DNA from: an uncultured Microbacterium sp.
GTDB taxonomy: Bacteria; Actinomycetota; Actinomycetes; Actinomycetales; Microbacteriaceae
Direction: 5' to 3'
Assembly (NCBI GenBank): GCA_937988695.1
Contig: CALKHM010000327.1
Coordinates: 1-11,020 of the forward strand
DNA length: 11,020 nt
The notes under the pieces are model-generated. The model was not told the origin of the DNA, did not search any database, and saw nothing but the letters and a program-made list of their open reading frames with translations. Within the stretch, counting starts at the first letter, position 1; each line of letters starts with the position of its first letter. The translations under genes were made by a program, and so were the position numbers. Of the stretch, positions 1-6,153 are shown piece by piece.

Positions 1-179
1 TCGACAACGCCACCCAGTATCTGAGCGAACTGGGCGGGGCCTCGGCCCGCGCGCAGATCGACGCGTTCTTCGCACGGATTCGGCCGATTCGTACGAAGAA
101 CGCGCTGTTCTGCGACGCAGTGCGGGGCGGTCGGGCGGCACGGGTCGAGTCGCGGGCGGGGGATGCCGCGGGGCGGCGC
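1..179. other. left-edge region without an assignable gene
   Basis: The third plus frame (from position 3) has no stop and gives about 40 protein-like residues (YLSELGGASARAQIDAFFAR and on to NALFCDAV, near 120). The translation then becomes Arg/Gly/Ala-rich and runs antisense through the RDD gene without stopping until 1025. No plus frame has a stop between 25 and 460, so a normal gene ending here is hard to accommodate. Two minus-strand frames are also open, with no ATG. I do not recognise a family. It could be the end of a frameshifted gene or plain intergenic DNA. Confidence 0.25.
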
Positions 180-1013
180 TCAGCGCGCGGGGAAGCCGCG
201 TGGCACGGACCGGGTGCGTGCCAGCAGCAGGCCCACCCGCTCGTCCTCGAGCAGCAGGGCGTGGTATTCGCGGTCGCGGCGCACGGCGACCGCACCGCGC
301 ACGAGGGTCTCCGCATCCACCGGCGGCACCGGCGAGACGTACGGCCGCACCTCGGCGGCCAGCAGCGCGGCCTGGCGGACGCGCGCGCCCAGCTCCATCC
401 GGTCGGCCTGGCGCACGAACTGCGCGCAGCGTCGCGCGACGCGATCGGGCAGCCGCGTGACATCCGCCACCTGCGCCCAGGCGTCGAGCGCCGTCGGAAG
501 CAGCGGCGCGTTCGGCGGCAGCGCGGGTGTGCGCGTGCGCTGACTGTACGTGCCCGCCAGCAGGTCGCCCAGGCGCTGGGAGCGCGGCGTGAACGCGCCC
601 ACCAGCAGGGCGATGGCGCCCAGCGTCATCCAGACCTCGAGCACGCCCACCAGCGCCCGGATGAGCGCCTGCCGGAAGCCGGACGCACCCCCGTCGGTGC
701 GCACGATGCGACCGCCGACGGCCAGGCGGCCGATGCTGCGGCCGTGGCTGAGCGTCTCGACCGTGGTCGGCAGTACGACCGTGACCAGCACCAGCACCAG
801 GATGGACAGGATGCTGGAGGCCCGCGGATCGATGACGTTCTGTCCGAGCATCCACCCCGACACCCAGGCCAGCAGCAGCGTGACGGCCACGGCCACGAGC
901 ACGTCGATGAGGGCGCCCAGGGCGCGCAGGAAGAAGCCGAGCGGCTGCACGTCGAGCGCGACCGCTTCGCCGGTGAGAACCTCTTCCGGCACGATCGTGA
1001 TCGGTTCGGCCAT
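180..1013 (-). CDS. RDD family integral membrane protein
   Basis: 277-residue membrane protein. The RDD pattern is visible: Arg30 and Asp37 in the first hydrophobic helix (about residues 24-56), a second helix at about 67-85, then the SHGRSIGR stretch leading into a beta-like VGGRIVRTDGG segment, a third hydrophobic region at about 115-141, and the closing RLGDLLAGTY motif (Asp150). About 115 soluble residues follow, longer than in minimal RDD proteins. RDD proteins are small multi-helix membrane proteins of mostly unknown function; some have been linked to ion transport or compatible-solute export, but I cannot assign that here. The ATG at 1013 has no clear Shine-Dalgarno sequence. It lies head to head with the SpoIIM gene, an arrangement I also recall from mycobacteria beside MoxR and DUF58 genes, which suggests a shared role. 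The family call is firm; the role is unknown. Confidence 0.93.
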   Translation of the reverse strand: MAEPITIVPEEVLTGEAVALDVQPLGFFLRALGALIDVLVAVAVTLLLAWVSGWMLGQNVIDPRASSILSILVLVLVTVVLPTTVETLSHGRSIGRLAVGGRIVRTDGGASGFRQALIRALVGVLEVWMTLGAIALLVGAFTPRSQRLGDLLAGTYSQRTRTPALPPNAPLLPTALDAWAQVADVTRLPDRVARRCAQFVRQADRMELGARVRQAALLAAEVRPYVSPVPPVDAETLVRGAVAVRRDREYHALLLEDERVGLLLARTRSVPRGFPAR

Positions 1014-1017
1014 GACC

Positions 1018-1023
1018 TACAGT
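1018..1023 (+). promoter_or_regulatory. -10 box TACAGT for a leaderless SpoIIM transcript
   Basis: TACAGT fits the actinobacterial TANNNT -10 consensus. Seven bases separate it from the ATG at 1031, so transcription would start at or next to that A and the mRNA would lack a leader. The box sits between the two divergent starts (1013 and 1031), and its -35 region must lie inside the RDD coding sequence; no convincing -35 was seen. The spacing also argues for ATG 1031 rather than GTG 1022, because the GTG would overlap the box. Confidence 0.5.
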
Positions 1024-1030
1024 GAACCAC

Positions 1031-2026
1031 ATGGACCTCGACGCGCTGGCCGCCGCCCGTCGCTCGGAGTGGGAGCGCCTCGACGAGCTCAGTCGGGCGC
1101 GGCGCCTGCGCGGCGGGGAGGTCGATGAGCTCGTCTCGCGGTATCGGTCGGCGTCGGCCGATCTCGCCGACATCAAGACCTCGGCGGGGCGCACGTCGCT
1201 GGGCGACTACGTCTCGACGATCCTCGTGCGGGCACGGCTCCGACTCACCGGCAGCGGCGCAGATGCCCGCAGCGCGCTGCCGCGGTTCTTCCTCGCGCAG
1301 CTGCCGGCAGCGCTGTACCGGCTGCGGTGGACGACTCTAGCGGTCGCGCTCGGGTTCTTCCTGGCCGGCTCGCTGATGGCGATCTGGGCGATCCGCGACC
1401 CGCAGGTGCTCGCGGCCATCGGCAGCAAGGCCGACCTGAACTACTACGCCGATCACCAGTTCGTCGACTACTACCGGGAGAATCCCGCCGCGGTGTTCGC
1501 GGGCACGGTCTGGACGAACAATGCGTGGATCGCCGTGCAGTGCGTGCTGTTCGGCATCACCGGCATCTGGCCGCTGTATGTCGTGATGTCCAACGCGATG
1601 GGGGTGGGTACGGCCGCCGCCGTCATGATCGCGACCGGGCACGGTGACGTGTTCTGGCAGTTCATCGTCCCGCACGGGATGCTGGAGCTGACCAGCGTGT
1701 TCGTTGCCGCGGCTGCGGGGTTGCACGTGTTCTGGGCGTGGGTCGCTCCCGGGCGGCGCCCGCGCGGCGAGGCGCTGGCGGCCGCCGGCAGGTCGCTGGT
1801 CACCGTCGCGGTCGGGCTCGTGTTCAGCCTGGCGCTGTCGGGGGCGGTCGAGGGGTTCGTGACTCCGCAGCAGTGGCACTGGGCGGTGAAGATCGCGCTC
1901 GGCGCGGCGGCACTGGCGCTGTTCCTGACGTACATGCTCGTGGTCGGAGGCCGCGCCGCACGCGCCGGCGAGACCGGCGATCTCGCTGAGAGCGAGGCCG
2001 GCACGCCGCGCCTGGTGGCCGGGTAG
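1031..2026 (+). CDS. SpoIIM/DUF95 family membrane protein
   Basis: 331-residue integral membrane protein of the stage II sporulation protein M family. The N-terminal 95 residues are soluble, charged and helical (WERLDELSRARRLRGGEVDEL, followed by a YRSASADL segment), as is usual for actinobacterial members. Hydrophobic segments follow at about 101-121, 163-199, 211-236, 256-276 and 286-306. The family hallmark PHGMLEL is at residues 214-220. In endospore formers SpoIIM belongs to the engulfment machinery; actinobacteria of this type do not make endospores, so here the protein is presumably a membrane partner of the neighbouring MoxR/DUF58/RDD proteins (inference). I chose ATG 1031 over GTG 1022 because a -10 box ends seven bases upstream and the MDLDALAAARRSEW start resembles family N-termini. 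The gene ends with TAG, and repeat-rich DNA follows. Confidence 0.93.
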   Translation: MDLDALAAARRSEWERLDELSRARRLRGGEVDELVSRYRSASADLADIKTSAGRTSLGDYVSTILVRARLRLTGSGADARSALPRFFLAQLPAALYRLRWTTLAVALGFFLAGSLMAIWAIRDPQVLAAIGSKADLNYYADHQFVDYYRENPAAVFAGTVWTNNAWIAVQCVLFGITGIWPLYVVMSNAMGVGTAAAVMIATGHGDVFWQFIVPHGMLELTSVFVAAAAGLHVFWAWVAPGRRPRGEALAAAGRSLVTVAVGLVFSLALSGAVEGFVTPQQWHWAVKIALGAAALALFLTYMLVVGGRAARAGETGDLAESEAGTPRLVAG

Positions 2027-2040
2027 CGCGCTTGCGGCGG

Positions 2041-2147
2041 TGCGGCGAGGTCCACGTCGCGACCGGCCCTCGGCTCGCGCGAGGGGATCGGACCTGCGGC
2101 GAGGTCCACGTCGCCGACCGGCCCTCGGCTCGCGCGAGGGGATCGGA
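2041..2147. repeat. two-copy direct repeat with a 54-base period
   Basis: Copy 1 runs from 2041 to 2092 and copy 2 from 2095 to 2147. They are identical except for one extra C in copy 2 (TCGCGACC versus TCGCCGACC, near 2113). Each copy ends in a small hairpin, CCCTCG/CGAGGG around a 7-base loop (2067-2072 with 2080-2085, and 2122-2127 with 2135-2140), and contains the palindrome CTCGCGCGAG. The one-base length difference changes the reading frame between copies, so the repeat is not maintained as protein. It begins 15 bases after the SpoIIM stop. Confidence 0.85.
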
Positions 2148-2200
2148 CGAGACGAGGGCGGCCTCGGCGGGAATCGTCCTCACCTCGTCCGATCTCCTCG
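2135..2200. repeat. 17-bp inverted repeat, possible spoIIM terminator
   Basis: The arm at 2135-2151 (CGAGGGGATCGGACGAG) is complementary to 2184-2200 (CTCGTCCGATCTCCTCG) at 16 of 17 positions, the exception being a G/T pair that is G.U in RNA. The loop is 32 bases and contains a small GAGG/CCTC element. The left arm overlaps the 3' part of the second direct-repeat copy, so the long stem and the local 2122-2127/2135-2140 hairpin cannot form at once. No T-tract follows. It may end the SpoIIM transcript, or be a genomic palindromic repeat. Confidence 0.65.
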
Positions 2201-2201
2201 T

Positions 2202-2219
2202 CTCGCGCAAGGGCGCGAG
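2202..2219. terminator. 7-bp GC hairpin with AAGG loop
   Basis: CTCGCGC (2202-2208) pairs perfectly with GCGCGAG (2213-2219) around a four-base loop, two bases after the longer inverted repeat. It resembles the T-tract-less hairpins at actinobacterial gene ends and would help separate spoIIM from the furA promoter. Function is inferred from position only. Confidence 0.4.
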
Positions 2220-2248
2220 CCTCGCGGTCGCGTGCACCGTCGACATCC

Positions 2249-2283
2249 GATCAGTTTTGTTTTGATCAATTAAAGGGTAGGAT
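2249..2283 (+). promoter_or_regulatory. furA promoter with Fur-like operator
   Basis: This is an AT-rich island in otherwise GC-rich DNA. The -10 box TAGGAT (2278-2283) is followed by six bases and then the furA ATG at 2290, so the transcript is probably leaderless. A weak -35 (TTTTGT, 2255-2260) lies 17 bases upstream. Overlapping the -35 is a 19-base imperfect palindrome, GATCA-N9-TGATC (2249-2267), with the 8-base palindrome TTGATCAA at 2262-2269 at its edge. Its size and AT content suit binding by a Fur-family dimer, and autorepression is known for actinobacterial furA-katG operons. The exact bound bases cannot be told from sequence alone. Confidence 0.6.
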
Positions 2284-2289
2284 CGGGGC

Positions 2290-2907
2290 ATGCACGTGGA
2301 CGATGTCGAGGCCCCGGATGGCATGGATGCGGCGGGTGCCGCGGATACGCCGGCGGGTGCCGCGATGCGCGCGGATGCGCCGGATGCCGCGATGCGCGCG
2401 GATGCGCCGGCGGGTGCCGCAGCGGCGCCGGATGCCGCGATGCTGGTGGGTGCCGCGAGCGGCGCGACACCGGCGGGCACCGCGATGCGCGCGGATGTCG
2501 CAGCCGCCATCCGCGGGGCGGGTCTGCGCGTGACCGACTCGCGGGTCGCCGTGTTCGAGGCGCTGCGTTCGAGCCCGCATGCCAGCGCCGACGCCGTTTT
2601 CGGGCGGGTGGCGCCCGAGCTGGAGCATCCCAGCCTGCAGTCGGTGTACAACGCGCTCAACGACTTCGCCGACGCCGGCCTGGTGCGGCGGATCGAGCCG
2701 GCCGGCCGGCCGCAGCTGTTCGAGCTGCGGGTCGGCGACAACCACCACCACCTCGTCTGCACGGGATGCGGCGTCGTGGTCGACGTCGACTGCGTGGTCG
2801 GCGAGGCGCCCTGCCTGTCTCCATCCTCTGCGCGCGGCTTCGTCGTGCGCGAGGCCGAGGTCACATTCTGGGGGATGTGCGCCGCGTGCGCCGCATCCGC
2901 CGTCTGA
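2290..2907 (+). CDS. furA: FurA-type redox/metal-responsive transcriptional repressor
   Basis: 205-residue Fur-family regulator directly upstream of katG. The Fur core spans about residues 70-205: a winged helix (GLRVTDSRVAVFEAL; recognition region PSLQSVYNALNDFADAGLV, 114-132), the metal-binding DNHHHLVCTGCG segment (His152-154, Cys157, Cys160) and a second CxxC near the C-terminus (Cys197, Cys200), expected to build the structural zinc site. It probably represses the furA-katG operon and releases it on peroxide or metal change, as in mycobacteria and streptomycetes. The first ~65 residues are unusual: a low-complexity Ala/Asp/Pro/Met extension made of repeats, where homologues are about 135-150 residues long. 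The leaderless promoter favours ATG 2290; an in-frame ATG at 2485 would give a canonical 140-residue protein. Stop at 2905-2907; katG follows after 30 bases, so the two are probably cotranscribed. Confidence 0.93.
   Translation: MHVDDVEAPDGMDAAGAADTPAGAAMRADAPDAAMRADAPAGAAAAPDAAMLVGAASGATPAGTAMRADVAAAIRGAGLRVTDSRVAVFEALRSSPHASADAVFGRVAPELEHPSLQSVYNALNDFADAGLVRRIEPAGRPQLFELRVGDNHHHLVCTGCGVVVDVDCVVGEAPCLSPSSARGFVVREAEVTFWGMCAACAASAV
2341..2499 (+). repeat. in-frame tandem repeats in the 5' part of furA
   Basis: Imperfect units of 27-30 bases, such as 2341-2370, 2371-2397 and 2398-2421, built from GCGGATGCGCCGG and GCCGCGATGCGC blocks; a degenerate stretch follows, and the pattern returns at 2467-2499. 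All units keep frame and encode variants of ADAPxAAMR, and the protein residues M26, M35, M51 and M66 mark successive units. Unit lengths are multiples of three, so copy-number change would lengthen or shorten the N-terminus without a frameshift. Confidence 0.85.
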
Positions 2908-2937
2908 CACCCCACACATCATGAAGAAGGGATGAAA

Positions 2938-5193
2938 ATGACCGACAACGTCATCGACGAATCCGAGGGCGTCATCCCGACGCCCACCGCGCAGGAGAAG
3001 ACCGTCGCCGCCGAAGAGGCCCGCTGCCCCGTCGTGCACGGACCGAATCGCGCCGGTGGCTCGGCCGCTCAGAACTGGTGGCCCAACCGGCTGAACCTGC
3101 GGATCCTCGCGAAGAACCCGCCCGCCACCAACCCGCTGCCGGAGGGCTTCGACTATCGCAAGAACTTCGAGAACGTCGACCTCGATGAACTGCGCCGGGA
3201 CATCGAGGAGGTGCTCACCACCCGCCAGGAATGGTGGCCCGCCGACTTCGGCAACTACGGCCCGGCGGTCGTGCGCATGGCATGGCACAGCGCCGGCACC
3301 TACCGCGTGACCGATGGTCGCGGCGGCGGCAACTCCGGTCAGCAGCGGTTCGCTCCGCTGAACAGCTGGCCCGACAACACCGGCCTTGACAAGCCGCGCC
3401 GCATCCTGTGGCCGGTCAAGAAGAAGTGGGGCAAGCAGGTCTCCTGGGCCGACCTCATGATCTTCGCCGGCAACGTCGCGATGGAGCAGATGGGCTTCAC
3501 GTCCTTCGGCTTCGCCGGCGGCCGCGTGGATGCCTGGGAGCCCGACGACGACGTGTACTGGGGCGCCGAGACGACCTGGCTGGGCGACGAGAAGCGCTAC
3601 ACGCCGGGCCAGGAGCGGGACCTCGAGAACCCGCTCGCGGCCGTGCAGATGGGCCTCATCTACGTGAACCCGGAGGGCGTCGGCGGCAACCCCGACCCGC
3701 TGGAGCTGGCCGGCGACATCCGCGAGACGTTCAAGCGCATGGCGATGAACGACGAGGAGACCGTCGCGCTCATCGCTGGTGGGCACACGTTCGGCAAGAC
3801 GCACGGTGCCGGCCCCGCCGACCTCGTCGGCCCCGCGCCCGAGGACGCCCCGATGGAGCAGATGGGCATCGGTTGGAAGAACACGTACGGCACCGGAAAG
3901 GGCGATGACCAGACCGCGAGCGGCCTGGAGGTCACCTGGACCTACCACCCCACGCGCTGGGACAACGAGTACTTCCACATCCTGTTCGGGTACGAGTGGG
4001 AGCTCATGGACAGCGCAGCCGGGGCGAAGCAGTGGCGGCCCAAGAACGGCGAGGGCGCAGACATGGTGCCGATGGCCCACGACCCGTCACAGCGCCGCGA
4101 GCCGCGCATGCTCACCAGCGACCTCTCCCTGCGCTTCGACCCGATCTACGGGCCGATCTCGAAGAGGTTCAAGGACGACCCGGAGGCGTTCGCCGACGCG
4201 TTCGCCCGCGCCTGGTTCAAGCTCACGCACCGCGACCTCGGGCCGTCGACGCGCTACCTCGGAAAGCTCGCGCCCACCGAGCAGCTGATCTGGCAGGACC
4301 CGGTGCCGGCTGTCGACCACGAGCTGATCGATGACGCCGACGCGGCAGCGTTGAAGGCCGAGATCCTGGCATCCGGACTCTCGGTGCCCGACCTCGTCGC
4401 GACGACGTGGGCCGCGGCGGCATCCTTCCGCAACAGCGACAAGCGCGGCGGCGCGAACGGCGCGCGGCTGCGGCTGGCGCCGCAGAATGGCTGGGAGGCC
4501 AACAACCCACAGCGCACCGCCCGGGTGCTGGGCGTGCTCGAGGGGATCAGGGAGCGCTTCGGCAAGCCCGTGTCGCTTGCCGACCTCATCGTGCTGGCGG
4601 GCAACGCCGGTGTCGAGAAGGCCGCGAGGGATGCCGGGCACGATGTGGTCGTGCCGTTCCGTCCGGGACGCACCGACGCGACCGCCGAGCAGACCGATGT
4701 CGACTCGTTCTCGTACCTCGAGCCGATCGCCGACGGATTCCGCAACTACGTGGGCCCGCTGGCGGCGGCCGCGGGGCTTGCCGCCGAGCATCTGCTCGTG
4801 GACAAGGCGAGCTTGCTGAACCTGACCGCCCCGGAGATGACGGTGCTGGTCGGGGGCCTGCGGGCGTTGAACGCCAACTGGGACGGCTCGCCGTACGGAG
4901 TGTTCACCGACCGCCCCGGCGTGCTCACGAACGACTTCTTCGTGAACGTGCTCGACATGGGCACCGAGTGGAAGCCGCTGGACCCGGGATCGCACGCGTT
5001 CACGGGGACGGACGTCGTCACCGGCGAGAAGAAGTGGGTGGGCACTCGCGCCGACCTCGTGTTCGGGTCGAACTCGGAGCTGCGCGCGGTCGCCGAGGTG
5101 TACGCCGCCGACGACGCCGCGGAGAGGTTCGTGGGCGATTTCGTGGCCGCCTGGGCGAAGGTCACCGAGCTGGACCGCTTCGACCTGGAGTGA
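2938..5193 (+). CDS. katG: catalase-peroxidase KatG
   Basis: 751-residue bifunctional heme enzyme that disproportionates H2O2 and has broad peroxidase activity; in mycobacteria it also activates isoniazid. Two peroxidase-fold domains are present, an N-terminal heme domain (about 1-430) and a C-terminal domain without catalytic residues (about 450-751). Counting from ATG 2938, the distal Arg113, Trp116 and His117 lie in VRMAWHSAGT; Trp116, Tyr242 (IYVNPEG) and Met268 (RMAMND) have the spacing of the Met-Tyr-Trp adduct needed for catalase activity. The proximal ligand is His283 (GGHTFGKTHGAG), with Trp334 and Asp395 behind it. The counterpart of mycobacterial Ser315 is Ser328, the ordinary form. 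HRDLGP carries the mobile Arg. ATG 2932 is also in frame, but AAGGG at 2927-2931 is spaced correctly (6 bases) only for 2938. It lies 30 bases after furA. Length and motifs show an intact gene. Confidence 0.98.
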   Translation: MTDNVIDESEGVIPTPTAQEKTVAAEEARCPVVHGPNRAGGSAAQNWWPNRLNLRILAKNPPATNPLPEGFDYRKNFENVDLDELRRDIEEVLTTRQEWWPADFGNYGPAVVRMAWHSAGTYRVTDGRGGGNSGQQRFAPLNSWPDNTGLDKPRRILWPVKKKWGKQVSWADLMIFAGNVAMEQMGFTSFGFAGGRVDAWEPDDDVYWGAETTWLGDEKRYTPGQERDLENPLAAVQMGLIYVNPEGVGGNPDPLELAGDIRETFKRMAMNDEETVALIAGGHTFGKTHGAGPADLVGPAPEDAPMEQMGIGWKNTYGTGKGDDQTASGLEVTWTYHPTRWDNEYFHILFGYEWELMDSAAGAKQWRPKNGEGADMVPMAHDPSQRREPRMLTSDLSLRFDPIYGPISKRFKDDPEAFADAFARAWFKLTHRDLGPSTRYLGKLAPTEQLIWQDPVPAVDHELIDDADAAALKAEILASGLSVPDLVATTWAAAASFRNSDKRGGANGARLRLAPQNGWEANNPQRTARVLGVLEGIRERFGKPVSLADLIVLAGNAGVEKAARDAGHDVVVPFRPGRTDATAEQTDVDSFSYLEPIADGFRNYVGPLAAAAGLAAEHLLVDKASLLNLTAPEMTVLVGGLRALNANWDGSPYGVFTDRPGVLTNDFFVNVLDMGTEWKPLDPGSHAFTGTDVVTGEKKWVGTRADLVFGSNSELRAVAEVYAADDAAERFVGDFVAAWAKVTELDRFDLE

Positions 5194-5244
5194 CATCCCG
5201 CTCCTGCGGCGGCTCGGAGACCCCAGCGACATGCGCAGTGAGCA

Positions 5245-5284
5245 CGCGAAGGGCCGGTATCCGTCGAGGTGCCGGCCCTTCGCG
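5245..5284 (+). terminator. katG terminator hairpin
   Basis: A perfect 13-bp stem, 5245-5257 (CGCGAAGGGCCGG) with 5272-5284 (CCGGCCCTTCGCG), encloses a 14-base loop. It begins 51 bases after the katG stop. No T-tract follows, as is common in high-GC actinobacteria. It probably ends the furA-katG transcript and insulates the next gene. Confidence 0.75.
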
Positions 5285-5348
5285 GTGCGTCGGTATCGGT
5301 GCGTCGCGGCCAGATCGCGCGGCCAGTACGCCGCGTGGGCGCGCCGCG

Positions 5349-5370
5349 TAGGCTCGGGTCGGAGGAAGGG
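5349..5370 (+). promoter_or_regulatory. -10 box and ribosome binding site of the NAD(P)-binding gene
   Basis: TAGGCT at 5349-5354 matches the TANNNT -10 pattern, giving an expected transcript start near 5361. GGAGGAAGGG at 5361-5370 is a strong Shine-Dalgarno sequence ahead of the ATG at 5378. It fixes that ATG as the start, although the frame is open from 5231. No convincing -35 was seen. The gene thus appears to have its own promoter separate from katG. Confidence 0.55.
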
Positions 5371-5377
5371 AGCCCTC

Positions 5378-6022
5378 ATGGCACGCATCCTGATCATCGG
5401 CGGCCACGGCAAGGTCGCCCTGCGGCTGGCGCCGCAGCTGGTCGCCCGAGGCGACACCGTGACCAGCCTCATCCGCAACCCGGCGCACGAGACCGAGGTC
5501 GCCGCGACCGGGGCGGCGCCTCTGGTGGCCGACGTCGAGCTGTTGGATGTCGATCAGCTCACGAACGTCGTCGCCGGGAACGACGCCGTCGTCTGGTCGG
5601 CGGGAGCCGGCGGCGGTGATGCCGGTCGCACCTATGCCGTCGACCGTGACGCGGCGATCCGGTCGATGGACGCGGCAGCCGCGGCCGACGTGCGCCGCTA
5701 TGTGATGGTGTCGTACTTCGGCGCCCGCGTGGACCACGGCGTGCCGGAGGGCGACTCCTTCTTCGCCTACGCCGAGGCGAAGGCCGCCGCGGACGCTCAT
5801 CTGCGCGCGAGCGGCCTGGACTGGACGATCGTCGCCCCGAGCGCCCTCACGCTCGAGGAGCCCACCGGGCTGATCGATGCGGCGGCGGATGCCGCGGGCT
5901 CGGTGCCGCGCGCAGATGTGGCATCCGTCATCGTGGCCGCCCTGTCCGACCCTCGCACCGTGCACCGCACGATCCGCTTCAACACCGGCGTGGTGCCGAT
6001 CGAGGTGGCGATCGCCGGCTGA
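5378..6022 (+). CDS. NAD(P)-binding Rossmann protein (atypical SDR family)
   Basis: 214-residue protein of the NAD(P)H-binding, NmrA/BLVRB-like atypical short-chain dehydrogenase class. MARILIIGGHGKVA at the N-terminus is the beta strand plus glycine-rich dinucleotide loop (Gly8, Gly9, Gly11). VVWSAGAGGG (about residues 70-80) and RRYVMVSYFGAR (about 107-118) are typical fourth and fifth strand segments. FAYAEAK places Tyr131 and Lys135 in YxxxK spacing, and DWTIVAPSALT is the usual 'LDWTIVRPG'-type strand. Members include flavin or quinone reductases and regulatory NAD(P) sensors; the substrate cannot be told here. The start is set by the strong GGAGGAAGGG site seven bases upstream. It lies downstream of katG but behind a terminator, and converges on aqpZ. 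A role in redox balance is only suggested by the neighbourhood. Confidence 0.9.
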   Translation: MARILIIGGHGKVALRLAPQLVARGDTVTSLIRNPAHETEVAATGAAPLVADVELLDVDQLTNVVAGNDAVVWSAGAGGGDAGRTYAVDRDAAIRSMDAAAAADVRRYVMVSYFGARVDHGVPEGDSFFAYAEAKAAADAHLRASGLDWTIVAPSALTLEEPTGLIDAAADAAGSVPRADVASVIVAALSDPRTVHRTIRFNTGVVPIEVAIAG

Positions 6023-6088
6023 GCCGCCCTCTCCCGCTGGCTCGTCCCGCGGGCGCCCTCCGCCCTCTCCCGGTGAGGATGCAACGGA

Positions 6089-6125
6089 CGGACGAGAGCG
6101 TGGGCAATACCCACGCCCTCGTCCG
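6089..6125. terminator. bidirectional terminator between convergent genes
   Basis: 6089-6104 (CGGACGAGAGCGTGGG) pairs with 6110-6125 (CCCACGCCCTCGTCCG): 16 positions with a single A/C mismatch and a five-base CAATA loop. It lies midway between the stop of the NAD(P)-binding gene (6022) and that of aqpZ (6154), so it can serve both strands. Confidence 0.8.
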
Positions 6126-6153
6126 CACGATGCGCCCTCGGGTTGGTCGGGGG

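Noticed and set aside
2032..2273. Two short plus-strand frames across the direct repeats after SpoIIM
   Set aside because: The repeat copies differ by one base and so change frame, which argues against protein-level selection. There is no start signal, and the sequence is better explained as structured intergenic DNA.
2341..2499. CRISPR-like repeats
   Set aside because: Units are contiguous without spacers, in frame with furA, and encode repeated peptide; no cas gene is present.
3916..3924. Change at the KatG position equivalent to mycobacterial Ser315
   Set aside because: The codon is AGC (Ser328 counting from ATG 2938), the ordinary residue; there is no sign of a resistance-type substitution.
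2266..4080. 604-residue open frame antisense to furA and katG
   Set aside because: It lies opposite two certain genes, its translation is Arg/His/Gly/Val-rich without domains, and long antisense frames are expected at this GC content.
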